This document shows, piece by piece, positions 1 to 5,402 of a DNA stretch of 5,454 nucleotides. Every line of letters begins with the position of its first letter. Position 1 is the first letter of the stretch. Position numbers and translations under genes: made by a program. Where the stretch lies: assembly GCA_018384465.1 (NCBI GenBank), contig JAHAYQ010000081.1:1-5454 (forward strand), given 5' to 3'. The notes under the pieces are model-generated. The model was not told the origin of the DNA. It saw nothing but the letters and a program-made list of their open reading frames with translations, and did not search any database. The stretch is from Myroides sp. (GTDB lineage Bacteria; Bacteroidota; Bacteroidia; Flavobacteriales; Flavobacteriaceae).

Positions 1-744
1 GCGTATTCTGGTAGAGATGTTTCCAAACAAAAAAACGGTTTTATGAGAGATATTCCACTGCCAAACTGGAATTTACGCTATACCGGTTTAACAAAGTTAG
101 GATGGTTTAAAAACAATTTTAAACGTATAACCATTTCGCATTCGTATGTTTCGGGTTATTCGGTAAATAATTACCAAACTAATTACGAGTACTTAGAAAA
201 CCCTGGTCTGTTAAACGCAGGGGGCAATTATCCGTCACAAAATGTGGTAAGTAACATTACCATGACCGAAGCTTTTAGCCCGTTAATTAGAGTTGATTTC
301 TTGACCAAATCTGGTATTGATTTTGGTTTAGGTTTAAGTAAAGATCGTTTGTTGTCAATGAGTTTTGATAATAACCTACTTACTGAAGTAAACGGGAATG
401 AAATTACTGTAAAATTAGGCTTTATTATAAAAGATGTTGGTTTTACTACCAATTTTGAAGGCGTACCAAACGGCGGAAGAATTGTAAGTGATATGCGTGT
501 TTCAACAGAGTTTTCATGGCGAAGAAATCAAACCATCATCCGTTATTTAGATTATCAAAACAATCAAATAGGTGCAGGACAAGACGTAAAGAATATACGT
601 GTTAACGTAGATTACGATTTAAGTAAAAACTTTATGGTGCGTTTTTATTACGAACACATGTTCTCTAAAGCAGTAATTTCAACGATGTATCCAATAACCA
701 ATATACGTTCAGGATTGTCATTGCGCTATAATTTTGGAAATTAA
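1..744 (+). CDS. sprA: SprA C-terminus, T9SS outer-membrane translocon (5'-truncated)
   Basis: The reading frame is open from the first base to the TAA at 742-744, giving the last 247 residues of a protein whose start lies outside the window; the first ATG seen (43) is internal, not a start. The visible part is made of alternating polar and aromatic strands (for example the segment ending in SGLSLRYNFGN), typical of the end of an outer-membrane beta-barrel, with the stop just after a final aromatic strand. I recognise it as the C-terminal part of SprA by its character and by the following gcvH and VanZ-like genes, an order I recall from flavobacteria. SprA is a giant protein (over 2,000 residues) that forms the outer-membrane channel of the type IX secretion system, needed for gliding adhesins and secreted enzymes. 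No frameshift or early stop is visible. Another large beta-barrel protein is the only real alternative. Confidence 0.85.
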   Translation, partial: AYSGRDVSKQKNGFMRDIPLPNWNLRYTGLTKLGWFKNNFKRITISHSYVSGYSVNNYQTNYEYLENPGLLNAGGNYPSQNVVSNITMTEAFSPLIRVDFLTKSGIDFGLGLSKDRLLSMSFDNNLLTEVNGNEITVKLGFIIKDVGFTTNFEGVPNGGRIVSDMRVSTEFSWRRNQTIIRYLDYQNNQIGAGQDVKNIRVNVDYDLSKNFMVRFYYEHMFSKAVISTMYPITNIRSGLSLRYNFGN

Positions 745-754
745 ACCCCAAAAG

Positions 755-785
755 TTTTTCAATTATTAATAAAGTTATACATTTG
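755..785 (+). promoter_or_regulatory. Bacteroidetes-type promoter for gcvH
   Basis: TACATTTG at 778-785 matches the TAnnTTTG -7 element used by the primary sigma factor of Bacteroidetes. TTTT at 755-758 is a three-of-four match to the TTTG -33 element, 19 bases upstream. The box lies 18 bases before the gcvH ATG, so the transcript leader would be only about 10-12 bases. The bases before the start (aataacaaaATG) are A-rich with no Shine-Dalgarno sequence, as usual in this phylum. The 59-base gap after sprA shows no hairpin terminator, so read-through from sprA is possible too. Confidence 0.55.
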
Positions 786-803
786 TCTTAAAATAATAAC
801 AAA

Positions 804-1184
804 ATGAATTTACCAGCTAATTTAAAGTACACGAAAGACCACGAGTGGGTTAGTTTAGAAGGAGACGTTGCAACAATTGGTATTACTGATTTTGCACAGA
901 AAGAGTTAGGAGATATTGTTTATGTTGAGGTGGAATCACTTGACCAAACATTAGATCAAGACGAAGTTTTTGGAACAGTTGAGGCTGTTAAAACGGTTTC
1001 TGATTTGTTTTTGCCAATGGCAGGTGAAGTTATCGAGTTTAACGAAAACTTGGAAACCGAACCAGAATTGGTAAACAGCGATCCATACGGAGCAGGATGG
1101 ATGATTAAAGTTAAAGTAGCCGATGTTGCTGTTTTCGAAACTTTATTAACAGCTGATCAATATAAAGAAATTATTGGTGCTTAA
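804..1184 (+). CDS. gcvH: Glycine cleavage system H protein
   Basis: The product is a small soluble lipoyl carrier protein of 126 residues, the usual length for the family. It shuttles the aminomethyl group of glycine, bound to a lipoyl arm, between the P, T and L proteins of the glycine cleavage complex in the cytoplasm. The N-terminus (LKYTKDHEWV) is the family signature, and the lipoylation site is Lys63 in the sequence FGTVEAVKTVSDL. The C-terminal half carries the conserved PELVNSDPYGAGWM segment (about 87-100). The ATG at 804 fits the family N-terminus and follows an A-rich leader with a promoter box at 778-785. The P and T protein genes are not nearby; the gene sits instead between sprA and a VanZ-like gene that it overlaps by 8-11 bases, so those two are probably co-transcribed. 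Identification is secure. Confidence 0.97.
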   Translation: MNLPANLKYTKDHEWVSLEGDVATIGITDFAQKELGDIVYVEVESLDQTLDQDEVFGTVEAVKTVSDLFLPMAGEVIEFNENLETEPELVNSDPYGAGWMIKVKVADVAVFETLLTADQYKEIIGA

Positions 1185-1557
1185 TAAAAAGCTTTTAGCC
1201 ATATTATGGAATGTGTTAATCTTGGTTTTTTGTTTGGTTAACTTATCAAACATAAACGAAGTACAAAAAATACGTATTCCGCACATCGATAAAATAGTAC
1301 ATTTTGTGTTCTATACCGCATCGGCGTTTTTATGGGCTTGGGCTTTGTTAAATAAAAAATCACCCGCTTATAAATTAAACATCAGCCTCATGGTTCTTGG
1401 TTTGATTTTGTTCGGGCTAATGGTCGAGTTTTTACAAGACGTACTGCCTACACATCGATCTTTTGAATGGATGGATGTTTTAAGCAATACCTTAGGTGTT
1501 TTATGCGGAACCATTATTTATTTAATATATTCAAAATTTAAACCTCACAAATCGTGA
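1174..1557 (+). CDS. VanZ-like family small membrane protein
   Basis: The product is a 127-residue inner-membrane protein with about four hydrophobic helices (roughly residues 8-26, 42-60, 69-88 and 103-120). It has the charged residues typical of the VanZ-like family: Asp39-Lys40 and His43 before helix 2, Glu85 and Gln88 at the end of helix 3, then Arg95, Asp101 and Asn105 (RSFEWMDVLSN). VanZ itself gives low-level teicoplanin resistance, but most family members have no known function and no resistance role should be read into this one. The start is uncertain: there is no ATG, an in-frame stop lies at 1147-1149, and the candidates are TTG at 1174 or GTG at 1177, both inside the end of gcvH. 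This overlap suggests translation coupled to gcvH. The last codons and the stop lie inside a terminator hairpin. Confidence 0.85.
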   Translation: MVLNKKLLAILWNVLILVFCLVNLSNINEVQKIRIPHIDKIVHFVFYTASAFLWAWALLNKKSPAYKLNISLMVLGLILFGLMVEFLQDVLPTHRSFEWMDVLSNTLGVLCGTIIYLIYSKFKPHKS

Positions 1558-1567
1558 GGTTTTTTTT
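1540..1567 (+). terminator. Intrinsic terminator at the end of the gcvH-VanZ unit
   Basis: AACCTCAC (1541-1548) pairs perfectly with GTGAGGTT (1554-1561) around a five-base loop AAATC; A1540 with T1562 can add a ninth pair. An uninterrupted run of eight T follows from 1560. The hairpin overlaps the coding sequence: the VanZ-like stop codon TGA (1555-1557) is within the 3' arm. It should end transcripts coming from gcvH and the VanZ-like gene. Confidence 0.9.
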
Positions 1568-1574
1568 ATTTTAG
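1567..1574 (+). promoter_or_regulatory. Possible weak -7 box for deoC
   Basis: TATTTTAG begins at the last T of the terminator run and differs by one base from the TAnnTTTG -7 consensus. It is the only promoter-like element between the terminator and deoC. It is so close to the ATG at 1579 that the expected transcription start would fall at or after that codon. This would imply either a nearly leaderless message starting at the second ATG (1588), a promoter further upstream inside the VanZ-like gene, or read-through. It is a weak call. Confidence 0.25.
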
Positions 1575-1578
1575 TAAG

Positions 1579-2313
1579 ATGAAAAACATGAAGGAATATA
1601 TCGATGCTACGTATCTTAAAACTGCGAAGCAGGCACAGCTAACCGAAGCTGAAAATGATCAAATAGTAAAAGATTTGTTAGCTGAAGCAATGACTCATCA
1701 ATACAAATGTGTTATGTTGTTGCCAGAACATGTATCGGTCGCCAAAAATTATTTCATCAAACATAAAAGTAAAATAGCAGTTGGTACGGTTATTAATTTT
1801 CCAGAAGGAACAGCCGATGTTTCAGATAAGCTAAAGCAAGCGCAAATCGCCATCGATCAAGGTGCTGACGAGTTAGATTTTGTTATAAATTACCCAGCAT
1901 TTAAAGCAGGCAATATCACAATGGTTCAAGAGGAAGTACTTCAATGTACGCAATACTGCTTAAATCAACATAAAACGATTAAGTGGATTATTGAAACGGC
2001 AGCGCTTACCGATAATGAAATTATTCGTATCACTACCTTGATTAAAAACACAGTGATGCGCTATTTTAAAGAAATAGATTATCAAAAAGTATTTGTAAAA
2101 TCATCAACAGGATTTTTCTCAGTGAATGATGGTACAACCAATGGCGCTACACCACACGCCATTACTTTAATGTTAGAAAATGCAGGGCCGCTACCTATAA
2201 AAGCATCAGGAGGTATAAAAACGGTAACCGATGTTTTATTTTACTTACAAATGGGCGTAAAACGCATAGGTACTTCTGCCCAAAAACAAATTATAGAATC
2301 GGTAGGTAGTTAA
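1579..2313 (+). CDS. deoC: Deoxyribose-phosphate aldolase
   Basis: This cytoplasmic class I aldolase splits 2-deoxyribose 5-phosphate into glyceraldehyde 3-phosphate and acetaldehyde, so that deoxynucleosides can feed central carbon metabolism. The 244-residue length fits a DeoC TIM barrel. By comparison with the E. coli enzyme, the Schiff-base lysine is Lys174 (FVKSSTGF), the second active-site lysine is Lys208 (PIKASGGIKT), and the catalytic aspartate is Asp100 (ELDFVINY). The conserved GTVINFPEG segment (69-77) and KWIIETAAL (135-143) are also present, as is the C-terminal phosphate-binding RIGTS (229-233). ATG 1579 gives MKNMKEYIDATYLKT; the second ATG at 1588 would remove three residues and is nearly as plausible. 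No other nucleoside-catabolism gene lies next to it, so it looks like a stand-alone gene between two transcription units. Confidence 0.95.
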   Translation: MKNMKEYIDATYLKTAKQAQLTEAENDQIVKDLLAEAMTHQYKCVMLLPEHVSVAKNYFIKHKSKIAVGTVINFPEGTADVSDKLKQAQIAIDQGADELDFVINYPAFKAGNITMVQEEVLQCTQYCLNQHKTIKWIIETAALTDNEIIRITTLIKNTVMRYFKEIDYQKVFVKSSTGFFSVNDGTTNGATPHAITLMLENAGPLPIKASGGIKTVTDVLFYLQMGVKRIGTSAQKQIIESVGS

Positions 2314-2357
2314 CGCTGTATTTTGCAGTTTGTTTAACACTATAAAAAGTCAAATAG

Positions 2358-2389
2358 TTAGTTTTAAGATTTTTTTTAAAGTATATTTG
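2358..2389 (+). promoter_or_regulatory. Promoter of the cyoE oxidase cluster
   Basis: TATATTTG at 2382-2389 is an exact match to the TAnnTTTG -7 element, and TTAG at 2358-2361 is a three-of-four match to the TTTG -33 element with a 20-base spacer. A T-rich stretch (2371-2377) lies between them. Transcription would begin near 2395, so translation of cyoE must begin downstream of this, which supports the TTG at 2420 as the start codon. The 106-base gap after deoC contains no convincing terminator. Confidence 0.7.
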
Positions 2390-2419
2390 CACACCGATTT
2401 TATAGCAAAGCGACTTATT

Positions 2420-3319
2420 TTGGAAACAAACTCATCAATAATTAAAGTTTCAGCACTGTCAGAATTTAAAAGCATCACGAAAGCAGGTTTAGCATTCAGT
2501 GTGGTGTTTTCTACGTTAGCTGGTTATTTATTAGCAGTAGAAGATTGGAGACAGATTAGTTTGGTAACACTTTTAATGTTGGCAGTAGGTGGTTACTGTA
2601 TGGTGGGTGCATCAAATGCGTTCAATCAAATCATAGAGAAAGACTTAGATTCTAAAATGGATCGCACCAAAAACCGTCCAGTATCGTCTGGTAGGGTATC
2701 TGTAAACAGTGCTTTTGTATTAGCCGCTGCGTTAACAGTAATAGGTTTAGTTATTCTTTACATTGTAAGTCCAAAGACTGCTATGTTTGGGGCCATATCT
2801 ATCTTTTTATATACCAGTGTGTATACACCGTTAAAGCCTTTAACACCTCTTGCGGTTTTTGTGGGTGCGTTTCCGGGTGCAATACCTTTCATGTTGGGGT
2901 GGGTAGCACATACAGATGAGTTTGGTATTGAAGCAGGTATGCTGTTTTTAATACAATTTTTTTGGCAATTTCCACACTTTTGGGCTTTAGGTTGGTTCTT
3001 ATACGAAGATTATAAAAAAGGTGGATTCTATTTATTGCCTACTCGTAAAAAAGACAAAAAAACATCATTACAAGTAATTTTATATTGTGTATGGTTGACG
3101 ATAGCTTCCTTGTTACCGGCAACAGGTTATACCGGTAGACTTTACTTGTCGCCTATTGCAGCTGTATTGGTTCTTGCTGCTGGCTTATGGATGTTGTATG
3201 GAGGTGTGCAATTGTATCGTAAACAAACCGATAAAGCAGCTAAAACGTTGATGTTAATCAGCGTAACTTATATTACATTAATTCAAATAATTTTTATTTT
3301 AGATAAATTCCTACGATAA
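2420..3319 (+). CDS. cyoE: Protoheme IX farnesyltransferase (heme O synthase)
   Basis: This UbiA-family integral membrane prenyltransferase (also named ctaB) attaches a farnesyl group to heme B, making heme O, the precursor of heme A in the cytochrome oxidase. From TTG 2420 the protein has 299 residues, the normal family length. The first Asp-rich motif spans residues 66-87 (NQIIEKDLDSKMDRTKNRP), with Glu73 where the E. coli enzyme has Asp. Other conserved parts are YTPLKPLTP (135-143), FVGAFPGAIPFMLGW (147-161) and FFWQFPHFWALGW (180-192). Most of the rest is about eight or nine hydrophobic helices. The frame stays open upstream to another TTG at 2330, but that 30-residue extension crosses an exact promoter box and has no ATG, so I reject it. 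The gene ends one base before the next, as expected for an operon. Confidence 0.93.
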   Translation: METNSSIIKVSALSEFKSITKAGLAFSVVFSTLAGYLLAVEDWRQISLVTLLMLAVGGYCMVGASNAFNQIIEKDLDSKMDRTKNRPVSSGRVSVNSAFVLAAALTVIGLVILYIVSPKTAMFGAISIFLYTSVYTPLKPLTPLAVFVGAFPGAIPFMLGWVAHTDEFGIEAGMLFLIQFFWQFPHFWALGWFLYEDYKKGGFYLLPTRKKDKKTSLQVILYCVWLTIASLLPATGYTGRLYLSPIAAVLVLAAGLWMLYGGVQLYRKQTDKAAKTLMLISVTYITLIQIIFILDKFLR

Positions 3320-3320
3320 T

Positions 3321-3905
3321 ATGACAATGGAAGAGGTACAGAACGAACAACTGCAGAAAAGAAAATCATACAAAACCATGTTGATTTTTGCAATGGCAAG
3401 TATTGTAATGGTTTTTGCCGGATTGACAAGTGCTTACGTAATTAGTAAAAGTCGACCAGATTGGCTAAAAGATTTTGAACTGCCAAGCGCCTTTTTATAC
3501 AGCACAATTGTTATCGTGTTAAGTAGTGTTACTTTTCATTTGGCAAAAAATGCTATTAAGAAAAACAACCGTTCCTTAACATCAATTATGTTAGCGCTTA
3601 CTTTAGTATTAGGGTTATTGTTTGTAGCTTTACAATTTCAAGGCTTTAATCAAGTAATAGATGCTGGGTATTATTTTACGGGAAGCTACAGTACCATTAC
3701 TACCTCTTTTTTATATGTAGTGGTGTTGGTACACATCGCTCACTTGGTAGGAGGGCTTATTTCATTATTAATAGTAATTTATAATCATTATAAACAAAAG
3801 TATAATTCAAGTCAAACGCTTGGAATTGAGTTAAGTGTGATGTTTTGGCACTTTCTTGGCTTCTTGTGGATTTACTTGTTTTTATTTTTTACTTTTTACA
3901 AATAA
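3321..3905 (+). CDS. Cytochrome c oxidase subunit III-like protein, short form
   Basis: The product is a 194-residue inner-membrane protein of the heme-copper oxidase subunit III family. It has five hydrophobic helices (about 19-42, 55-75, 85-105, 126-154 and 170-192), matching bacterial forms that lack the first two helices of the mitochondrial protein. Family landmarks are HIAHLVGG (His138 and His141) in helix 4 and FWHFLGFLWIYLF (176-188) in helix 5. Subunit III has no redox centre; it stabilises subunit I and its proton uptake. The ATG lies one base after the cyoE stop (TAATATG), so the two are surely translated from one message; a second ATG at 3327 would remove two residues. A second, longer subunit III follows. 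Whether both sit in one enzyme or serve different oxidases cannot be told from the window. Confidence 0.9.
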   Translation: MTMEEVQNEQLQKRKSYKTMLIFAMASIVMVFAGLTSAYVISKSRPDWLKDFELPSAFLYSTIVIVLSSVTFHLAKNAIKKNNRSLTSIMLALTLVLGLLFVALQFQGFNQVIDAGYYFTGSYSTITTSFLYVVVLVHIAHLVGGLISLLIVIYNHYKQKYNSSQTLGIELSVMFWHFLGFLWIYLFLFFTFYK

Positions 3906-3974
3906 ACTTTTTTACTTTTCTTTGATAGAAAAAAGATGTAAATTTGGGAACTTTTTAACACTTAAACTTTTTTA
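3903..3974 (+). repeat. 12-base direct repeat bracketing the intergenic spacer
   Basis: TAAACTTTTTTA occurs exactly at 3903-3914, beginning with the stop codon of the short subunit III, and again at 3963-3974, ending on the A of the next gene's ATG. The copies are 60 bases apart. A related GAACTTTTTAA lies at 3948-3958. The sequence is simple and AT-rich, so chance or shared leader composition may explain it. Confidence 0.6.
3916..3946 (+). promoter_or_regulatory. Internal promoter before the long subunit III gene
   Basis: TAAATTTG at 3939-3946 matches the TAnnTTTG -7 element exactly. TTTT at 3916-3919 is a three-of-four -33 match at 19 bases; a perfect TTTG at 3921-3924 is only 14 bases away, probably too close. 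Transcription would start near 3952, about 20 bases before the ATG at 3974. The 68-base gap here is the largest inside the oxidase block, which fits an extra promoter for the last two structural subunits. Confidence 0.55.
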
Positions 3975-4966
3975 TGGGAGCGACAGTTACTACAGCAGCG
4001 ACTAAAGAAAAAACTTGGGGAGGTGGGGAAGACATTCAACCTCTAGGAGCAAGCTATGGGAAAATGATGATGTGGTATTTTATTTTATCAGATTCATTAA
4101 CATTTGCCGGATTCCTTGCAGCATACGGTTTTACAAGATTCAAATTTATTGATTCTTGGCCTATTGCCGATGAGGTATTCAACCACTTTCCGTTTTTACA
4201 TGGTGTAGATGCGCCAATGTATTACGTAGCATTAATGACATTTATCTTGATCTTTTCATCGGTAACCATGGTGTTAGCGGTAGATGCAGGTCATCAAATG
4301 AAACAAAAGAAAGTAGCTACTTATATGTTATTAACCATTATAGGTGGTTTGGTTTTCTTGGGCTCACAGGCTTGGGAATGGAAAAACTTTATCACAGGTA
4401 CCTATGGAGCGGTTGAAACAAGAGGTGGTGAAATTTTACAGTTTGTAAACTCAAACGGTGAACGCCTAACTTTAGCTCAAGTTGCCGATACTACTGTTCC
4501 TCGTGAAGATGGTGCACTTACAAGAGATAAAGGTACATGGTATATGAAAGGTGGAACAGATACATCTGTTTCTATGAATCAATTAAAAGCTGGTTTATCT
4601 AACAATCCTGATGTGTTAATCAGAACGCAGTTTACTGTAGAAGGCGATAAACATAGTAAAATTGTTCTTTCTCGCGAAGAAACTTTAAAAAGAGCCGATG
4701 ATTTCGTGTATGTGGTAGAAGGTGCAAACCTAATCCGCAACGAGTTTGGTCATAAAACATTTGCTAACTTATTCTTCTTTATTACTGGTTTCCACGGTTT
4801 CCACGTATCTGTTGGAGTACTTTTAAACATCATTATTTTCTTTAATGTGTTGTTGGGAACTTACCAAAAAAGAGGTAGTTATGAAATGGTAGAAAAAGTA
4901 GGATTGTATTGGCACTTCGTAGATTTAGTATGGGTGTTCGTATTTACATTCTTCTATTTAGTATAA
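3974..4966 (+). CDS. Cytochrome c oxidase subunit III, long form with periplasmic insertion
   Basis: This 330-residue inner-membrane protein is the second subunit III of the aa3/caa3-type oxidase here. Five helices lie at about 28-54, 81-103, 114-136, 263-295 and 307-330. Family landmarks are TGFHGFHVSVG (271-281, with His274 and His277) and YWHFVDLVWVF (312-322). LSDSLTFAGF (38-47) aligns with mitochondrial helix III, placing Asp40 where bovine subunit III has Glu90. Helix 3 ends in QAWEW (132-136); in ordinary relatives TGFHG follows after a short loop, but here about 115 mostly polar residues (roughly 142-258) intervene. Lys/Arg-rich loops between helices 2-3 and 4-5 put those loops in the cytoplasm and hence the insertion in the periplasm. 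I recall similar long forms in other flavobacteria. ATG 3974 starts with MGATVTTAA and follows a promoter box; the subunit IV gene follows 20 bases after the stop. Confidence 0.93.
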   Translation: MGATVTTAATKEKTWGGGEDIQPLGASYGKMMMWYFILSDSLTFAGFLAAYGFTRFKFIDSWPIADEVFNHFPFLHGVDAPMYYVALMTFILIFSSVTMVLAVDAGHQMKQKKVATYMLLTIIGGLVFLGSQAWEWKNFITGTYGAVETRGGEILQFVNSNGERLTLAQVADTTVPREDGALTRDKGTWYMKGGTDTSVSMNQLKAGLSNNPDVLIRTQFTVEGDKHSKIVLSREETLKRADDFVYVVEGANLIRNEFGHKTFANLFFFITGFHGFHVSVGVLLNIIIFFNVLLGTYQKRGSYEMVEKVGLYWHFVDLVWVFVFTFFYLV

Positions 4967-4986
4967 TTTAGTTTAAAAAAAATAAA

Positions 4987-5334
4987 ATGGGAGCACACGC
5001 ATCTAATACAAAAAGAATTTGGCAAGTATTCATTTATTTGTCTTTACTAACAATTATTGAGGTAGCTTTAGGTATTTTTAAACCAGATTTCCTTTTCGTT
5101 ACCCAATTCTTAGGTACCTCGTTATTAAACTGGATTTTTATCTTAATGACCATTTGGAAAGCATATTACATTATGTGGGCTTTTATGCACTTAGAAGGTG
5201 AAAAGTCATCATTCCGTTGGTCAATAGCAGCGCCTATGGCATTCTTGATTGCTTATTTGGCATGTTTAATTTTGATCGAAGGAGATTATGTTCACGAAGT
5301 ATTTAAAACTTCAAGCATTAGATGGATATTTTAA
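4987..5334 (+). CDS. Cytochrome c oxidase subunit IV, prokaryotic type
   Basis: The product is a 115-residue inner-membrane protein with three hydrophobic helices (about 11-30, 45-65 and 78-98), the layout of the prokaryotic COX4 family. Features seen are IIEVALGIF (23-31) in helix 1, WKAYYIMWAFMHLEGEKSS (57-75) at the end of helix 2, and an acidic tail (EGDYVHEVF) after helix 3. Members of this family are small accessory subunits that support assembly and stability of subunits I and III; they carry no cofactor. The gene starts 20 bases after the long subunit III gene behind an A-rich leader (aaaaataaaATG), with no promoter box in between, so the two are co-transcribed. An intrinsic terminator follows the stop. 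The family call is firm; the exact role in this organism is inferred from context. Confidence 0.9.
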   Translation: MGAHASNTKRIWQVFIYLSLLTIIEVALGIFKPDFLFVTQFLGTSLLNWIFILMTIWKAYYIMWAFMHLEGEKSSFRWSIAAPMAFLIAYLACLILIEGDYVHEVFKTSSIRWIF

Positions 5335-5350
5335 TCCATAAATATGAGTT

Positions 5351-5380
5351 AAAAAGGCGGTTATTACACCGTCTTTTTTT
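5351..5380 (+). terminator. Intrinsic terminator after the oxidase subunit IV gene
   Basis: AAAAAGGCGGT (5351-5361) pairs with ACCGTCTTTTT (5368-5378) around the six-base loop TATTAC, with one G-T wobble, and the 3' arm continues as a run of seven T (5374-5380). The stem starts 17 bases after the subunit IV stop codon. The A-run and T-run could also make it partly active in the opposite direction. Confidence 0.85.
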
Positions 5381-5387
5381 ATTTTTG
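5380..5387 (+). promoter_or_regulatory. Possible -7 box for the next gene, fused to the terminator tail
   Basis: TATTTTTG is an exact TAnnTTTG match whose first T is the last T of the terminator run. It lies 15 bases before the ATG at 5403. No TTTG-like -33 element is found about 20 bases upstream, where the terminator stem sits (GGCG), so the promoter is plausible but unproven. Confidence 0.35.
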
Positions 5388-5402
5388 TAAAAATTCTTTA
5401 TA

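Noticed and set aside
228..452. Open frame of 74 codons on the minus strand
   Set aside because: It lies entirely inside the sprA coding region in the opposite direction, has no recognisable protein features, and has no promoter or terminator of its own.
1174..1557. Glycopeptide resistance gene
   Set aside because: VanZ-like proteins are widespread with unknown roles; there are no other van genes, and the setting beside sprA and gcvH is core chromosome.
2314..2370. Possible terminator between deoC and cyoE
   Set aside because: The best hairpins (CTGT with GCAG; ACTAT with ATAGT) have only four or five weak pairs and no T-run directly after them.
3115..3140. Repeated TACCGG and the palindrome ACCGGT
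   Set aside because: They lie in the cyoE coding sequence (Pro-Ala-Thr and Thr-Gly codons) and need no other explanation.
3907..3935. Inverted repeat CTTTTTT / AAAAAAG after the short subunit III gene
   Set aside because: It is made almost only of A and T with a 15-base spacer, and its T side comes first, so it would not act as a terminator for the + strand genes.
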